Shown: positions 9,364 through 18,430 of the stretch, one piece after another
Position numbering within the stretch: the first letter of the stretch is position 1
Layout: every line of letters begins with the position of its first letter
Assembly (NCBI RefSeq): GCF_014489595.1
Contig: NZ_CP060790.1
Coordinates: forward strand, 3,348,001 to 3,412,000
Length of the DNA: 64,000 nt
Reading direction: 5' to 3'
From: Paenacidovorax monticola
Lineage (GTDB): Bacteria > Pseudomonadota > Gammaproteobacteria > Burkholderiales > Burkholderiaceae_C
The notes under the pieces: generated by a model
What the model was told of the DNA's origin: nothing
The model's input: only the letters and a program-made list of their open reading frames with translations
The model's database searches: none
Position numbers and translations under genes: made by a program

Positions 9364-10581
9364 ATGCAAGCTGATGTCCCGACCATGCTCCTGATGATCA
9401 TCGCCTGCTCGGTGATCATGGCGGGGGCGCTGGCCGTCGTGGGCTGGGGCCAGCGGCGCGACGGCATGGGGTGCTGGGCCGCCGGCCTGCTGCTGCATTC
9501 CGTGGCCTACGTGCTGCTGAGCCTGCGAGGCCGCATTCCGGACCTGTTGTCCATCGTGGTGGCCAACGGACTCATCGCCGGTGCGTTCGCCGCGCTGCTC
9601 GCGGCCGTGCACCAGTTCCAGTCGCGGCCCTGGCCGCTCTGGCGCATGGCGCTGCCCGTGGCGATCGTGGTCCTGGCCTTCCCGTTCCTGCTCGACCAGT
9701 ACGCGGCCCGCGTGGCGCTGGGCAGCACGGTCTATACGGTCCAGATCGGGCTGTTGCTGTGGGCGCTGGGCTCCCCCGGCCACATCGCGCCGGGACGCGG
9801 CGCGGTGCTGCTCATGGCGGGCCTGGCGCTGCAGGCCCTCGTGCTGCTCGTGCGCGTGGGCGCGGCGCTGTGGGGTGCCGAGCAGCCCTCGGGCCTGTTG
9901 CAGAGCGGCACGGTGCAGAGCCTGACCTTTCTCACCTCCTTCGTCACCGTGCTCACGGCGTCGCTGGGCTTCGTGTTCATGTCCAAGGACCGGCTGGACG
10001 ATGGCAACCGCCGCATGGCGGCCATCGACCCCCTGACGGGCGCAGCCAACCGCCGCTCCATCATCCTGGCGCTGGACCGCGATGTGGCCCGCGCCGTGCG
10101 CATGCGCGAGTCCCTGGCGCTGATGATGGTGGACATCGACCACTTCAAGCGCGTCAACGACGAATACGGCCACCTGGCCGGCGACCACGTGCTGTGCCAT
10201 GTGGTGGACGTGCTGCGCGACCGCGTGCGCACGCAGGACATGGTGGGCCGCTATGGCGGCGAGGAGTTCCTCGTGCTGCTGCCCGACACCGGCCTCAAGG
10301 GCGCGGCCGAGCTGGCGCGCCAGCTCTGCCACAGCGTGGAGCAGTCGCCCTGCATCTGGGAGGGCAAGCCCCTGTTCGTCACGGTGAGCATCGGGGTGTT
10401 CGGCGCCCGCATGGAGCCCGGCGACAGCTGGGACATGCTCATCGACGCCGCCGACCGCGCCATGTACCGCGCCAAGCAGAATGGGCGCAACCGCGTCGAG
10501 GCCGTGGCCGATCTGCGCCGTCTGGCGTCGCGTCCCTCGCTGCGGGACAATCCGGACACCTTTCCGTCGTCGATGCTCTGA
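9364..10581 (+). CDS. Membrane-bound diguanylate cyclase (GGDEF)
   Basis: The 405-residue protein has about six to seven hydrophobic helices in the first 200 residues and a C-terminal GGDEF domain. The domain shows DPLTGAANRRS, DIDHFKRVNDEYGH and the active-site signature GGEEF. An RTQD inhibitory-site motif sits five residues upstream of GGEEF, so both catalysis and product inhibition look intact. It would make cyclic di-GMP from two GTP and so affect motility against biofilm. It follows two chemoreceptors on the same strand. The membrane part lacks a named sensory motif that I recognise. Confidence 0.93.
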   Translation: MQADVPTMLLMIIACSVIMAGALAVVGWGQRRDGMGCWAAGLLLHSVAYVLLSLRGRIPDLLSIVVANGLIAGAFAALLAAVHQFQSRPWPLWRMALPVAIVVLAFPFLLDQYAARVALGSTVYTVQIGLLLWALGSPGHIAPGRGAVLLMAGLALQALVLLVRVGAALWGAEQPSGLLQSGTVQSLTFLTSFVTVLTASLGFVFMSKDRLDDGNRRMAAIDPLTGAANRRSIILALDRDVARAVRMRESLALMMVDIDHFKRVNDEYGHLAGDHVLCHVVDVLRDRVRTQDMVGRYGGEEFLVLLPDTGLKGAAELARQLCHSVEQSPCIWEGKPLFVTVSIGVFGARMEPGDSWDMLIDAADRAMYRAKQNGRNRVEAVADLRRLASRPSLRDNPDTFPSSML

Positions 10582-10636
10582 GGCCCGCGCCCGCGCATCG
10601 GCGTGCCACCGATCCATCCGCCCGAGGACCCTGCCC

Positions 10637-12106
10637 ATGAACGCCCGCATTCCCTCCCCCGTGCTCCAGAGCGCCGAGGCGCTCGAACAGGTCAGCCGCA
10701 CGTGGGACGACAGCATCCTGCCCCAGCTGACCGACTACATCCGTATTCCCGCCAAGTCGCCCATGTTCGCGCCCGACTGGGCCGACCAGGGCCTGCTCGA
10801 CACGGTGCTGCGCAATGCCGCCACCTGGGTCGAGGCGCAGAAGGTGGCCGGCCTCACGCTCGAGATCGTGCGCCTGCCGGGCCGCACGCCGGTGCTGTTC
10901 TTCGAGGTCGCGGCCACCCAGGCGCAGTCCACGCAGACGGTGCTCATGTACGGCCACCTCGACAAGCAGCCCGAGTTCGAGGGCTGGCGCCGGGATCTCG
11001 GCCCCTGGACGCCGAAGTATGAGGACGGCAGGCTCTACGGCCGCGGCGGTGCCGACGATGGCTATGCCGTGTACGCGAGCATCGCGGCCGTGCAGGAGCT
11101 CAAGCGCCAGGGCGTGCCGCATCCGCGCATCGTGGGCCTCATCGAGACCTGCGAGGAAAGCGGTTCGCGCGACCTGCTGCCCTACATCGACGCGCTGCGC
11201 GCACGCATGGGCGACGTGGCCCTCGTGATCTGCCTGGACAGCGGTGCGGGCAACTACGACCAGCTCTGGCTCACCACCAGCCTGCGCGGCATGGCCAGCG
11301 GCACGCTCAAGGTGGAGATCCTCACCGAAGGCGTGCACTCGGGCGACGCCTCGGGCCTCGTGCCCTCGTCGTTCCGCATCATGCGCCAGGTGCTCGACCG
11401 GCTGGAGGACTCGGCCACGGGCCGTCTGCTGCCCGCGAGCTTCCATTGCGAGGTGCCGGCCGACCGGCTCGCCCAGGCGCGCGCCACGGCGGCCATCCTC
11501 GGCGAGGAGGTGTACAAGCGCTTCCCCTGGGCGCACTACGACTGCGGCGGCTCCACGCAGTTCGCGCTGCCCACCACCACCGACCCCGTGCAGGCCCTCA
11601 TCAACCGCACCTGGCTGCCCACGCTCAGCGTCACGGGCGCCGAGGGCTTTCCGGCACTGCAGGACGCGGGCAATGTGCTGCGCCCCTACACGGCCTTCAA
11701 GCTCAGCCTGCGCCTGCCGCCCCTGGTGGATGCCGCGCAGTGCGTGCAGGAGATGAAGGCGCTGCTCGAAGACAACGCGCCCTACCAGGCCCGGGTCACC
11801 TGGGAGGGCGCCAGCGCCGCCAGCGGCTGGAACGCGCCGGCCATCACGCCCTGGTTCGAGGACGCGCTCAACGCCGCGAGCCAGGCGCATTTCGGCGCGC
11901 CCTGCGGCTACATCGGCCAGGGCGGCACCATCCCGCTCATGAACATGCTGAGCCAGGGCTTTCCGCAGGCGCAGATGATGGTCTGCGGCGTGCTGGGCCC
12001 CAAGAGCAATGCGCACGGCCCCAACGAGTTCCTGCACGTGCCCTACGCCAAGAAGCTCACTGCCGCCGTGGCCCAGGTGATCGCCGCCCTGCCGGCCACC
12101 CCCTGA
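10637..12106 (+). CDS. M20 family metallopeptidase (dipeptidase/carnosinase-like)
   Basis: The 489-residue M20 zinc peptidase is similar in layout to cytosolic non-specific dipeptidases. Metal ligands and catalytic acids are visible: H107 and D109 in MYGHLDKQPEF, D140/D141 in GRGGADDGYAV, the ETCEESGS segment (E173/E174), D in LVICLDSGAGN, and a late histidine in EFLHVPYAKK. It would cleave dipeptides or N-acylated amino acids in the cytoplasm. ATG 10637 gives the family-typical N-terminus. It has no signal peptide. It lies 34 bp before a hydrolase gene on the same strand. Confidence 0.88.
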   Translation: MNARIPSPVLQSAEALEQVSRTWDDSILPQLTDYIRIPAKSPMFAPDWADQGLLDTVLRNAATWVEAQKVAGLTLEIVRLPGRTPVLFFEVAATQAQSTQTVLMYGHLDKQPEFEGWRRDLGPWTPKYEDGRLYGRGGADDGYAVYASIAAVQELKRQGVPHPRIVGLIETCEESGSRDLLPYIDALRARMGDVALVICLDSGAGNYDQLWLTTSLRGMASGTLKVEILTEGVHSGDASGLVPSSFRIMRQVLDRLEDSATGRLLPASFHCEVPADRLAQARATAAILGEEVYKRFPWAHYDCGGSTQFALPTTTDPVQALINRTWLPTLSVTGAEGFPALQDAGNVLRPYTAFKLSLRLPPLVDAAQCVQEMKALLEDNAPYQARVTWEGASAASGWNAPAITPWFEDALNAASQAHFGAPCGYIGQGGTIPLMNMLSQGFPQAQMMVCGVLGPKSNAHGPNEFLHVPYAKKLTAAVAQVIAALPATP

Positions 12107-12140
12107 GCCGCGCGCAGCGCCTGCATCACGGAGACCGCCC

Positions 12141-13058
12141 TTGACCCTGCCGCCCGACACCGTCGCCACCACGCTGACCACCTTCACCGCCAGCGATGGC
12201 GAGAACCTCGCCGTGCAGGACTGGCCCCTGGCCGAAGGCGAACGCGCGCGTGCCACCGTGCTCCTGGTGCATGGCCTGGGCGAGCATGTGGGCCGCTACG
12301 ACGCGCTGGCGCGCCGCCTCAACGGCTGGGGTTTCGCGGTGCGCGGCTACGACCAGTACGGCCATGGCGAATCGGGCGGCCCGCGCGGCGGCCTCACGTC
12401 CGACCTGCGCCTGCCAGGCGATCTGGCCGACATCGTGGACGCCACGCGTGCGCGCATGCCCGCCGGCCAGCCCCTGGTGCTGCTGGGCCACAGCATGGGC
12501 GGACTGGTGGCGGCACGCTTCGTGGCGATGGGGCTGCGGCCCGTCGATGCGCTGGTGCTGTCCTCGCCCGCGTTCGACGCGGGCCTGAACGCGGTGCAGA
12601 AGCTCCTGCTGGCCACGCTGCCGCGCATCGCGCCCAACCTGCGCGTGGGCAACGGGCTCGACGCGCAATACCTCTCGCATGACCCGGAGGTGCCGCGCGC
12701 CTACCTGGCCGACCCGCTGTGCCACGACCGCATCAGCGCGCGGCTGGCGCGCTTCATCGCCGAAGGCGGCCCCGCCACGGTGGCCCATGCAGCGCAATGG
12801 ACTGTGCCCACGCTGCTGATCTGGGCCGGCGCGGACCGCCTCGTGAACCCGGCCGGCAGCCGCGCCTTCGCCGCTGCAGCGCCCCGGTCCTGCGTGCAGT
12901 CGCACTGCTTCGAGCCGCTGTACCACGAACTGTTCAACGAGAGCCCCGAGCTGGCCGACCCGGTGTTCGACAGGCTGCGGGGCTGGCTGGATGCCCAATG
13001 CTCCTCCGGTGGGGCGCGCCGGGAAACCGCGCGGGCGGAGCCAGCGGCTACGAACTAG
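12141..13058 (+). CDS. Alpha/beta hydrolase (monoacylglycerol lipase-like, S33)
   Basis: The 305-residue Hydrolase_4/PldB-type protein has the oxyanion region LVHGLGEHVGRYD, the nucleophile elbow GHSMGG, an acid in WAGADRLVNP and a His near LYHELFNE. This is the layout of monoacylglycerol lipases and lysophospholipases. The start is TTG 12141, preceded by GGAG; no in-frame ATG exists before the conserved core. Its 3' end overlaps the convergent MFS gene by 11 bases. The substrate is not determined, but a short acyl-glycerol or acyl ester is likely (inference). Confidence 0.85.
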   Translation: MTLPPDTVATTLTTFTASDGENLAVQDWPLAEGERARATVLLVHGLGEHVGRYDALARRLNGWGFAVRGYDQYGHGESGGPRGGLTSDLRLPGDLADIVDATRARMPAGQPLVLLGHSMGGLVAARFVAMGLRPVDALVLSSPAFDAGLNAVQKLLLATLPRIAPNLRVGNGLDAQYLSHDPEVPRAYLADPLCHDRISARLARFIAEGGPATVAHAAQWTVPTLLIWAGADRLVNPAGSRAFAAAAPRSCVQSHCFEPLYHELFNESPELADPVFDRLRGWLDAQCSSGGARRETARAEPAATN

Positions 13059-14229
13059 CCAGCTGCCGGCGCTGGCGCAGCGCCAGCCACAGCAGCCCCG
13101 CGCCCGTGAGCGCGATCGGCAGCAGCGAACCCCAGTTCAGCAGCGTCCAGCCCTGCGTGGTGACCAGCGCGCCCGAGGCGAACGAGGTCAGCGCCATGGT
13201 GGCGAACACGAAGAAGTTGATCGCGGCCTGGGCGCGGTCTTTTTCCTCGGGGCGGTAGGCCTGCATGGCCAGCGTGGTGCTGCCGGTGAAGAGGAAGTTC
13301 CAGCCCACGCCGAGCAGGAACAGCGCGACCACGAAGCGCTCCAGCTCCACGCCCGACAGCGCCACGGCCACGCAGGCCGCGTTGAGCAGCACGCCCGCGC
13401 CCATGATGCGCAGCACGCCGAAGCGCTTGATGAGGTGCCCCGTGAAGAAGCCCGGCGCGAACATGCCGATCACGTGCCATTCGAGCACGAAGGCCGCGTC
13501 GCCGAAGGCGTAGCCGCAGACCTGCATGGCCAGCGGCGTGGCGGCCATGAGCAGGTTCATCACGCCGTAGCCCAGCGCGGCACCCAGCGTGGCCACGAAG
13601 AAGGCCGGCTGGCGCATCAGCTCGGCCAGGGGGCGGCCGCGAGGGGCTCCGGCGCCCTGCTGCGCGGGCGTCTGCGCCTCGAAGCGGATCAGCGCCATGC
13701 AGGCCATGGACAGCAGGGCCACGGCCACGAGCGCCACATAGGCCCCCGCGAACGGCACGCTGAACAGGGTGCGCGTGTGGTTGGCCAGGTTGGGGCCGGT
13801 CACGGCGCCCAGCAGGCCGCCCGCGAGGACCATGGACACGGCCTTTTCCCGGAATGCGGGGGCGGCAAGCTCGGCTGCCGCGAAGCGGTAGAGCTGGCCG
13901 TTCGCGCTGTAGTAGCCCGCCACCAGCGTGGCCGCGCACAGCAGCCAGAACTGGCCCGTGAAGGCCGCCGTGGCGCACAGCAAGGCCGAGCCCACGGCCA
14001 CCGCCAGGCCGATCTGGAACGACACCTGCCGCCCCCAGCGCCGCTGCGTGCGCGCGACCAGGCCCGTGGAAAGGGCCCCGCCCACCACGTAGCCCATCAC
14101 GGGCAGCGTGGCCATCCAGCCGTAGGGCGCGAGTTGCAGGCCCACCAGGCCGTTGATCGCGATGAAGACCACGTTGTTGGTCAGAAAAAGTCCCTGGCAC
14201 AGGGACAGCAGCCACAGGTTTTTGTTCAT
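13048..14229 (-). CDS. MFS transporter
   Basis: The 393-residue integral membrane protein has about 12 predicted helices, starting NLWLLSLCQGLFLTNNVVF. The cytoplasmic loop-2 region is RTQRRWGRQ in place of the usual motif A. A central loop with KAVSMVLAGGLLGAVTGPN fits the MFS family of putative drug or metabolite exporters. ATG 14229 was chosen because the family starts with helix 1 at this point; 31 further in-frame upstream residues are soluble and unlike the family. The transport direction and substrate are unknown. It converges on the hydrolase gene with an 11-base overlap. Confidence 0.85.
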   Translation of the reverse strand: MNKNLWLLSLCQGLFLTNNVVFIAINGLVGLQLAPYGWMATLPVMGYVVGGALSTGLVARTQRRWGRQVSFQIGLAVAVGSALLCATAAFTGQFWLLCAATLVAGYYSANGQLYRFAAAELAAPAFREKAVSMVLAGGLLGAVTGPNLANHTRTLFSVPFAGAYVALVAVALLSMACMALIRFEAQTPAQQGAGAPRGRPLAELMRQPAFFVATLGAALGYGVMNLLMAATPLAMQVCGYAFGDAAFVLEWHVIGMFAPGFFTGHLIKRFGVLRIMGAGVLLNAACVAVALSGVELERFVVALFLLGVGWNFLFTGSTTLAMQAYRPEEKDRAQAAINFFVFATMALTSFASGALVTTQGWTLLNWGSLLPIALTGAGLLWLALRQRRQLASS

Positions 14230-14483
14230 GGTGTCGAAGCAAGCGGAGGTGCGGGCTGGCGCGCTATGTCCGAGCGCAGCTCTGTGGCATTGTGCACCGG
14301 GGTTGACAAGGATCAGCGGCAAACTGACGGAAGCGGCCTGTGGTGGCCCCCTGCGTCGCGGCCCCGATGGCGGGCCGGCACCCTCTGCTTGCGACCACGG
14401 ACGCCCCTCACGCTCTCACTGAGCCCTCCCCCCGTGCCGAAGCCACGCGGCCCGAACTCGTGTGCCCCGCGGGCAGCCTGCCC

Positions 14484-14789
14484 GCGCTCAAGCCACCTGC
14501 GCCAGTTCCTGTACCGGTGGTTGACGACGTGGACGTGTGCTCCTGGCCCGACGCGATCTGGGCCATCACCACCCGCATGGACCCGGCGCGTGACACGCTG
14601 CTGATCGAGCGCACTCCCATCGACTACCTCGACTTCGCCTCGCCTGTCTCTGGCCTGGGCAGCAAGATGGGGCTGGATGCCACGAGCAAATGGCCGGGAG
14701 AGACCCAGCGCGAACGGGAGCGGCGCATAGCCATGGATGCCGAGGTTGCTAATCGCATGGATAGCATCTACGAATCACCCGGACTCTAG
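14484..14789 (+). pseudogene. Decayed 3' fragment of ubiD (copy 1)
   Basis: The encoded segment reads [20 protein letters not shown], then [20 protein letters not shown] and KWPGETQ, which is the C-terminal part of UbiD (3-polyprenyl-4-hydroxybenzoate decarboxylase). About 400 N-terminal residues are missing. In another frame just upstream (14491-14514) the UbiD residues SHLRQFLY can still be read, and the codons between SHLRQFLY and VVDD are deleted. Part of the island-flanking direct repeat (14492 to about 14768). It cannot be functional as a decarboxylase. A degenerate copy lies at 17265-17587 with the same deletion. Confidence 0.8.
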
Positions 14790-15086
14790 GGAAGGCCTGC
14801 ATGGATGGCCTGTGAAGGAAGGGGCTGTGTGCACCTGAGAGCTAAGCACTGCTCAAGGCAGAAGTCCTCAAGTGCCATGCCATTGCCTGTCGAGAGAGTG
14901 CCCCTGGCTTTGTGCCCCGAATGCCATTGGGCCAGGCCACAAAGAGTGGCTGGTTCCGGTGCCCGCTCTCGGCGACACGGACACCGATCAGCGCGGCTCG
15001 TGGAGTCGCCAGTTTCATGGCACCAGAAATTCATGCTTGCGTATGCGTTTACCGGCATCGCTGACGCCCTGGTCGCTGGGCTTCTT
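14790..15086. other. Intergenic stretch without a recognised gene
   Basis: Nearly 300 bases lie between the first ubiD remnant and the acyltransferase gene. Short open frames exist on both strands but none has a recognisable family, signal peptide or good ribosome-binding site. I see no tRNA-like or inverted-repeat structure. Base composition begins to fall here relative to the left flank, marking the edge of the low-GC island. Confidence 0.5.
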
Positions 15087-16124
15087 TCAGTTTGGAACCG
15101 GGGTGGCGATTTCAGACTTTGCACTGCTTCTCACTTTGCTTCGCAGCGGCTCAATCAGTCGGTTTGCAATTTTAGACAATGCGTAAGAAACCAGAATGAT
15201 TGGAATCAGTGAGGCGATGAATAAGGTCATTCCCCTTCGCGGTCCACTCAGAAAATACTGGCTCATCACATAGCCAACGACCCAGTGTGTGAGAAAGACT
15301 GGGTACGCAAGATCGCCAAGCTCTTTATCCCATTTGATTTTCAAATTCTCGCCTGGAGGGGTTACTGTTGTATATAGGAAGATTGCAAAAAGGCCAAGAT
15401 TTGTATAGAAGAAGAAATTAAAGAACTCACTGCCAGCTCCTCCCGTGAGGCCGCATAGCGCCAGGTTTATGAGCCAGGCTGCGCAAGAGATTCCTGTAAC
15501 AGGTGATCCAAATCGAGAGATGGGATTGCTCGTCATATTTCTAAAAAAATAGATGAGTGCACCCATGGAGAATGGCAGCAGGGCGGCGTAGGCCGGGTAA
15601 TAACGCCGTCCCCAGTCCGCGCCGCTCATGAAAATTGCAATGTGGTATGTGGCGGCAATCAAAAATGTCAAAACTGCCAGTAATCTATTTCTTGCAACAA
15701 TTAACCAGAGAAGAAAATAGTTGACAAGCTCAACTGCAACCGACCATGTGGGTGGGACCAGGCGGAAAGATGAGTCATAGAACTCAAAAGGAATAATAAA
15801 CATATTCCCGAAAATATCCTGCCATCTGGTTTGAACTAACCAAGCCGGATGAAAAGTACTCGCACCGCTTGACAGGTTGATGATGAATGCGGTGGCGATG
15901 GCTAGGATATAGTAGATTGGAAAAAGCCGTAGAAACCTGTTGATTGCGAATGCTGGGAATTGGAATGAGTATGTCTCATGCAGGATTGTGGTTATCAGGT
16001 AGCCCGATATAAGATAAAATCCAAATACTGCAAACACTCCCCAGTGGGAGAAGAATCGTACATTGTCAGTCAGATGTGCGACGACAACGGATAGTGCAAG
16101 AAATAGGCGCAGTGATCCAAGCAT
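15087..16124 (-). CDS. Acyltransferase family 3 (OafA/YrhL-like) membrane protein
   Basis: The 345-residue protein has about ten transmembrane helices and acyltransferase-3 hallmarks. They include an N-terminal RLFLALSVVVAH with the family histidine, GFYLISGYLI, an RFLRLFPIYY motif after helix 2, and PPTWSVAVELVNYF. Such enzymes move acetyl or other acyl groups from acyl-CoA to sugars of O-antigen, capsule or peptidoglycan. The gene is visibly poorer in G+C than the flanking DNA and uses AT-ending codons, which suggests recent transfer. It lies in the island between the two ubiD fragments. The acceptor is unknown; a surface glycan is likely. Confidence 0.85.
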   Translation of the reverse strand: MLGSLRLFLALSVVVAHLTDNVRFFSHWGVFAVFGFYLISGYLITTILHETYSFQFPAFAINRFLRLFPIYYILAIATAFIINLSSGASTFHPAWLVQTRWQDIFGNMFIIPFEFYDSSFRLVPPTWSVAVELVNYFLLWLIVARNRLLAVLTFLIAATYHIAIFMSGADWGRRYYPAYAALLPFSMGALIYFFRNMTSNPISRFGSPVTGISCAAWLINLALCGLTGGAGSEFFNFFFYTNLGLFAIFLYTTVTPPGENLKIKWDKELGDLAYPVFLTHWVVGYVMSQYFLSGPRRGMTLFIASLIPIILVSYALSKIANRLIEPLRSKVRSSAKSEIATPVPN

Positions 16125-16254
16125 TTGTGCGGTCGAGTGATTGAGATTTCTTGCGGGGCAGTGTCCGCCAGCCAGTACACGAAATGATCCGCTGGAGTGC
16201 CTCTGTGCATGCCGGTTCGCAAGTCTTGTTTCGTCCGAAATGGCCTGAAAGCTT

Positions 16255-16290
16255 CAATGCCCGCAACAGCAAGTGCTGTTGCGGGCATTG
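16255..16290 (-). terminator. Perfect 16-bp hairpin after the beta-helix gene
   Basis: Arms CAATGCCCGCAACAGC and GCTGTTGCGGGCATTG enclose the loop AAGT. The hairpin lies 35 bases after the stop of the beta-helix gene and upstream of the acyltransferase start. It has a strong stem but only a weak T tract, so it is a probable terminator or mRNA-end stabiliser. Confidence 0.65.
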
Positions 16291-16325
16291 ATTGTGCAGA
16301 GATTTTCTGGGTGAATTGATGGGTG

Positions 16326-17099
16326 TTAGAAATGTGGGGAAGATCCTGTGGGTGTGCCGTCGACGGTATTGCCAACCACCGTGTTATCGCCAAAGGATAA
16401 TAGACTACCCCCCTGATTGTTGTATCCGACGTCATTGGCCACCAATGTCGAGCCTCTCAGGTGTGTAACGCCGGCACGGGTGGTCAGGCCGTAGCTGAAG
16501 TCCCTGACGGAGGTGTTGCTGATGGTTGTAACGGAATTCACGCCGCCAATATGTATTCCATACGTACCACTGGTGCTTGTTCCATTGGTCATCTGTACGT
16601 TGCGAATGTCCATTCGTCCATTGACAACGGTCGTAAGCATATTGATGCCATTTGCAAAGCCATCGATCGTGCAGTCTTCGATCACGACGTACCTGGCAGC
16701 CAGATACCTCACTGCATTCAATGCGCCCGATGTGCCCAAGAAACTAAGCCCGCGCAACACAACGGTGTCGGTGGAGGCGGCATTGATGACGATGCCATTG
16801 ATACCGGCACCTGAAGCCAGTATGCCTGCAATATGGCCCTTTCCATTGATGGTAATGGATTTGGTGATGTTGACCGACCCATACCCTCCGTCATCCAATA
16901 CATCGATTTCGCCACCGGCGGCTGTTTTGCTGATCGCACCGGCAAATGTCTTGCAGGGGGCTGTCCGGCTGCATGGATTGGCATCATCTCCCACACCCGA
17001 AACCCAGGTCCGCGTCGCTTGTGCATAGACGGAGGAACTCAGTCCTAGCATCAGCGTTGTGAACAACGGTACGCCCAATTTTGAGAAAGATGTTTTCAT
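16326..17099 (-). CDS. Secreted right-handed parallel beta-helix protein
   Basis: The 257-residue protein has a Sec signal peptide (MKTSFSKLGVPLFTTLMLGLSSSVYAQ). A cap segment RTWVSGVGDDANPCSRTAPC with two cysteines and KTFAGAISKTAAGGEIDV follows. Repeated strands then give typical parallel beta-helix turns (ITINGKGHIAGI, GIVINAASTDTVVLRGLSF, VVIEDCTIDGFANGINM, TTISNTSVRDF, HLRGSTLVANDVGYN). It resembles pectate-lyase-superfamily surface proteins found widely in proteobacteria with no assigned enzyme activity. I prefer ATG 17099 (AGAGA site just upstream) to ATG 17114. Its G+C is lower than that of the flanks. It may act on a surface or environmental polysaccharide (inference). Confidence 0.8.
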   Translation of the reverse strand: MKTSFSKLGVPLFTTLMLGLSSSVYAQATRTWVSGVGDDANPCSRTAPCKTFAGAISKTAAGGEIDVLDDGGYGSVNITKSITINGKGHIAGILASGAGINGIVINAASTDTVVLRGLSFLGTSGALNAVRYLAARYVVIEDCTIDGFANGINMLTTVVNGRMDIRNVQMTNGTSTSGTYGIHIGGVNSVTTISNTSVRDFSYGLTTRAGVTHLRGSTLVANDVGYNNQGGSLLSFGDNTVVGNTVDGTPTGSSPHF

Positions 17100-17264
17100 A
17101 TTGATCTCTTTCATCTGGTTTGACAGTTAACCAACCACTGACGGACCGTGCTGACTGGCATTGCGTTCTTGCGAGGGGGTTGGCAAGCCCACGCAAGCGC
17201 AAGTGTATCGATATGTGTCCTTGATGTGCAACAGACGAAACAAAGCTTGGTGGCCATGCGCGGC

Positions 17265-17587
17265 GCGTGATGATGGGCGTGTGGAGCCACCTGCGCCAGT
17301 TCCTGTACTGGTGGTCGACGACGACGTGGATGTGCGCTCCCGGCCCGACGCGATCTGGGCCTTCACCACCCGCATGGACCCGGCGCGCGACACGCTGCTG
17401 ATCGAGCGCACGCCCATCGACTACCTCGACTTCGCCTCGCCCGTGGCGAGCCCTGGGCAGCAAGATGGGGTGGGATGCCACGAGCAAATGGCCGGGCGAA
17501 ACGCAGCGCGAATGGGAGCGTCCCATGGCCATGGATGCCGAGGTCAGCGCGCGCATGCACGCGCTGGTGGATGCGTTGGGCCTTTAG
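17265..17587 (+). pseudogene. Decayed 3' fragment of ubiD (copy 2, frameshifted)
   Basis: It reads [11 protein letters not shown], then in another frame [35 protein letters not shown] and YLDFASPV. After an extra base near 17447 relative to copy 1 it continues in a third frame with [20 protein letters not shown] to the stop at 17587. These are the last third of UbiD. The same codons between FLY and VVDD are missing as in copy 1 at 14484-14789, so one copy derives from the other (or both from one decayed ancestor). The fragment lies immediately after the low-GC island and abuts the VOC gene stop. Confidence 0.8.
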
Positions 17588-18408
17588 CCGGCCTGTGCGG
17601 CGGCCGCTTCGGTCTGCGGCAGCGTGAACTCGATCAGCGCGCCATGCGTGGCGCCCAGGTCCAGCGCGGTGAGTGCGTTTTTGGCGTCGGGCGTGGAGAG
17701 CACCAGCGCGTAGGGGCCTTCGCCGCGCGCGGCCAGGCGCTGGGCGAGGGCACCCGTGGCGTCGCGCGGTGCCGTGAGCACCAGGGCGCTGCCGCCCAGC
17801 GCGATCGTGGCCACGCGCGTGCCGCTGCCGGGCAGGGCCACGGGCGTGCCGATGGTGGCCTGTGGCCCCAGCAGGGCGCGGTAGCGCGTGAGCGTGGCAT
17901 CGAGGTCGCGCACGGCCACGGCCAGGCTGGCCACGCCCTGCGCGCCGTTGGCATGCACGCGCGCCGCGCCTTCGGGCACGCGCAACGTGCGTGGCGTGAG
18001 ATCGCCGCAGAGGAAGGGCAGGTCCTGCGAAGGCGGCCGTGCGTTCTGCCAGCGCAGCTGCACACCGTCGGGCCGCTGGCGGCCGCCGTCGTAGGGGCCG
18101 CTGTAGTCGAGCCCGCGCGCCTGCGCGCCGGCCACCGTGGTTGCGGTGCCGTTCGGCAGCAGCGCGAAGTCCACGATGCCCTCGCCATGGCGCTGCAGCT
18201 GCTGCCACCAGCGGTCGGCGGGCGCGGCCTCGCGCCAGGCGATGAGTTCGAAGTAGGCGCCATCGGCGAACACGACGAGCGCGTTGTGCGTGGGGCGGCC
18301 CGGGTGGTCGCCGCCGCGCAGCACGGTGAAGCCGAGCGCGGTGTAGTCGGCGATCGTGCGGTCCAGGTCATGGACCGCGATGACGATGTGGTCGAGTGGC
18401 AGGGTCAT
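17584..18408 (-). CDS. VOC-superfamily glyoxalase-like protein
   Basis: The 274-residue protein has two beta-alpha-beta-beta-beta modules. The first begins [20 protein letters not shown] and contains AYFELIAW; the second begins [20 protein letters not shown]. It fits the Glyoxalase_3-like branch of vicinal-oxygen-chelate proteins. A histidine (LDHI) and glutamate (FELI) could hold a metal. Function could be a dioxygenase, lyase or isomerase; no substrate can be named. It is 22 bp downstream of osmC-like gene on the same strand and is probably co-transcribed with it. Confidence 0.75.
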   Translation of the reverse strand: MTLPLDHIVIAVHDLDRTIADYTALGFTVLRGGDHPGRPTHNALVVFADGAYFELIAWREAAPADRWWQQLQRHGEGIVDFALLPNGTATTVAGAQARGLDYSGPYDGGRQRPDGVQLRWQNARPPSQDLPFLCGDLTPRTLRVPEGAARVHANGAQGVASLAVAVRDLDATLTRYRALLGPQATIGTPVALPGSGTRVATIALGGSALVLTAPRDATGALAQRLAARGEGPYALVLSTPDAKNALTALDLGATHGALIEFTLPQTEAAAAQAG

Positions 18409-18430
18409 GGAGGGCTTTCCGGGGGATGGT

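Noticed and set aside
16255..16290. Attachment or recombination site made by the perfect inverted repeat
   Set aside because: Its place 35 bases after a stop codon fits a transcription terminator; no recombinase is near.
14484..17587. An insertion sequence or composite transposon around the low-GC island
   Set aside because: No transposase, no terminal inverted repeats and no short target duplications were seen; the repeats are ubiD fragments, so only a duplication is claimed.
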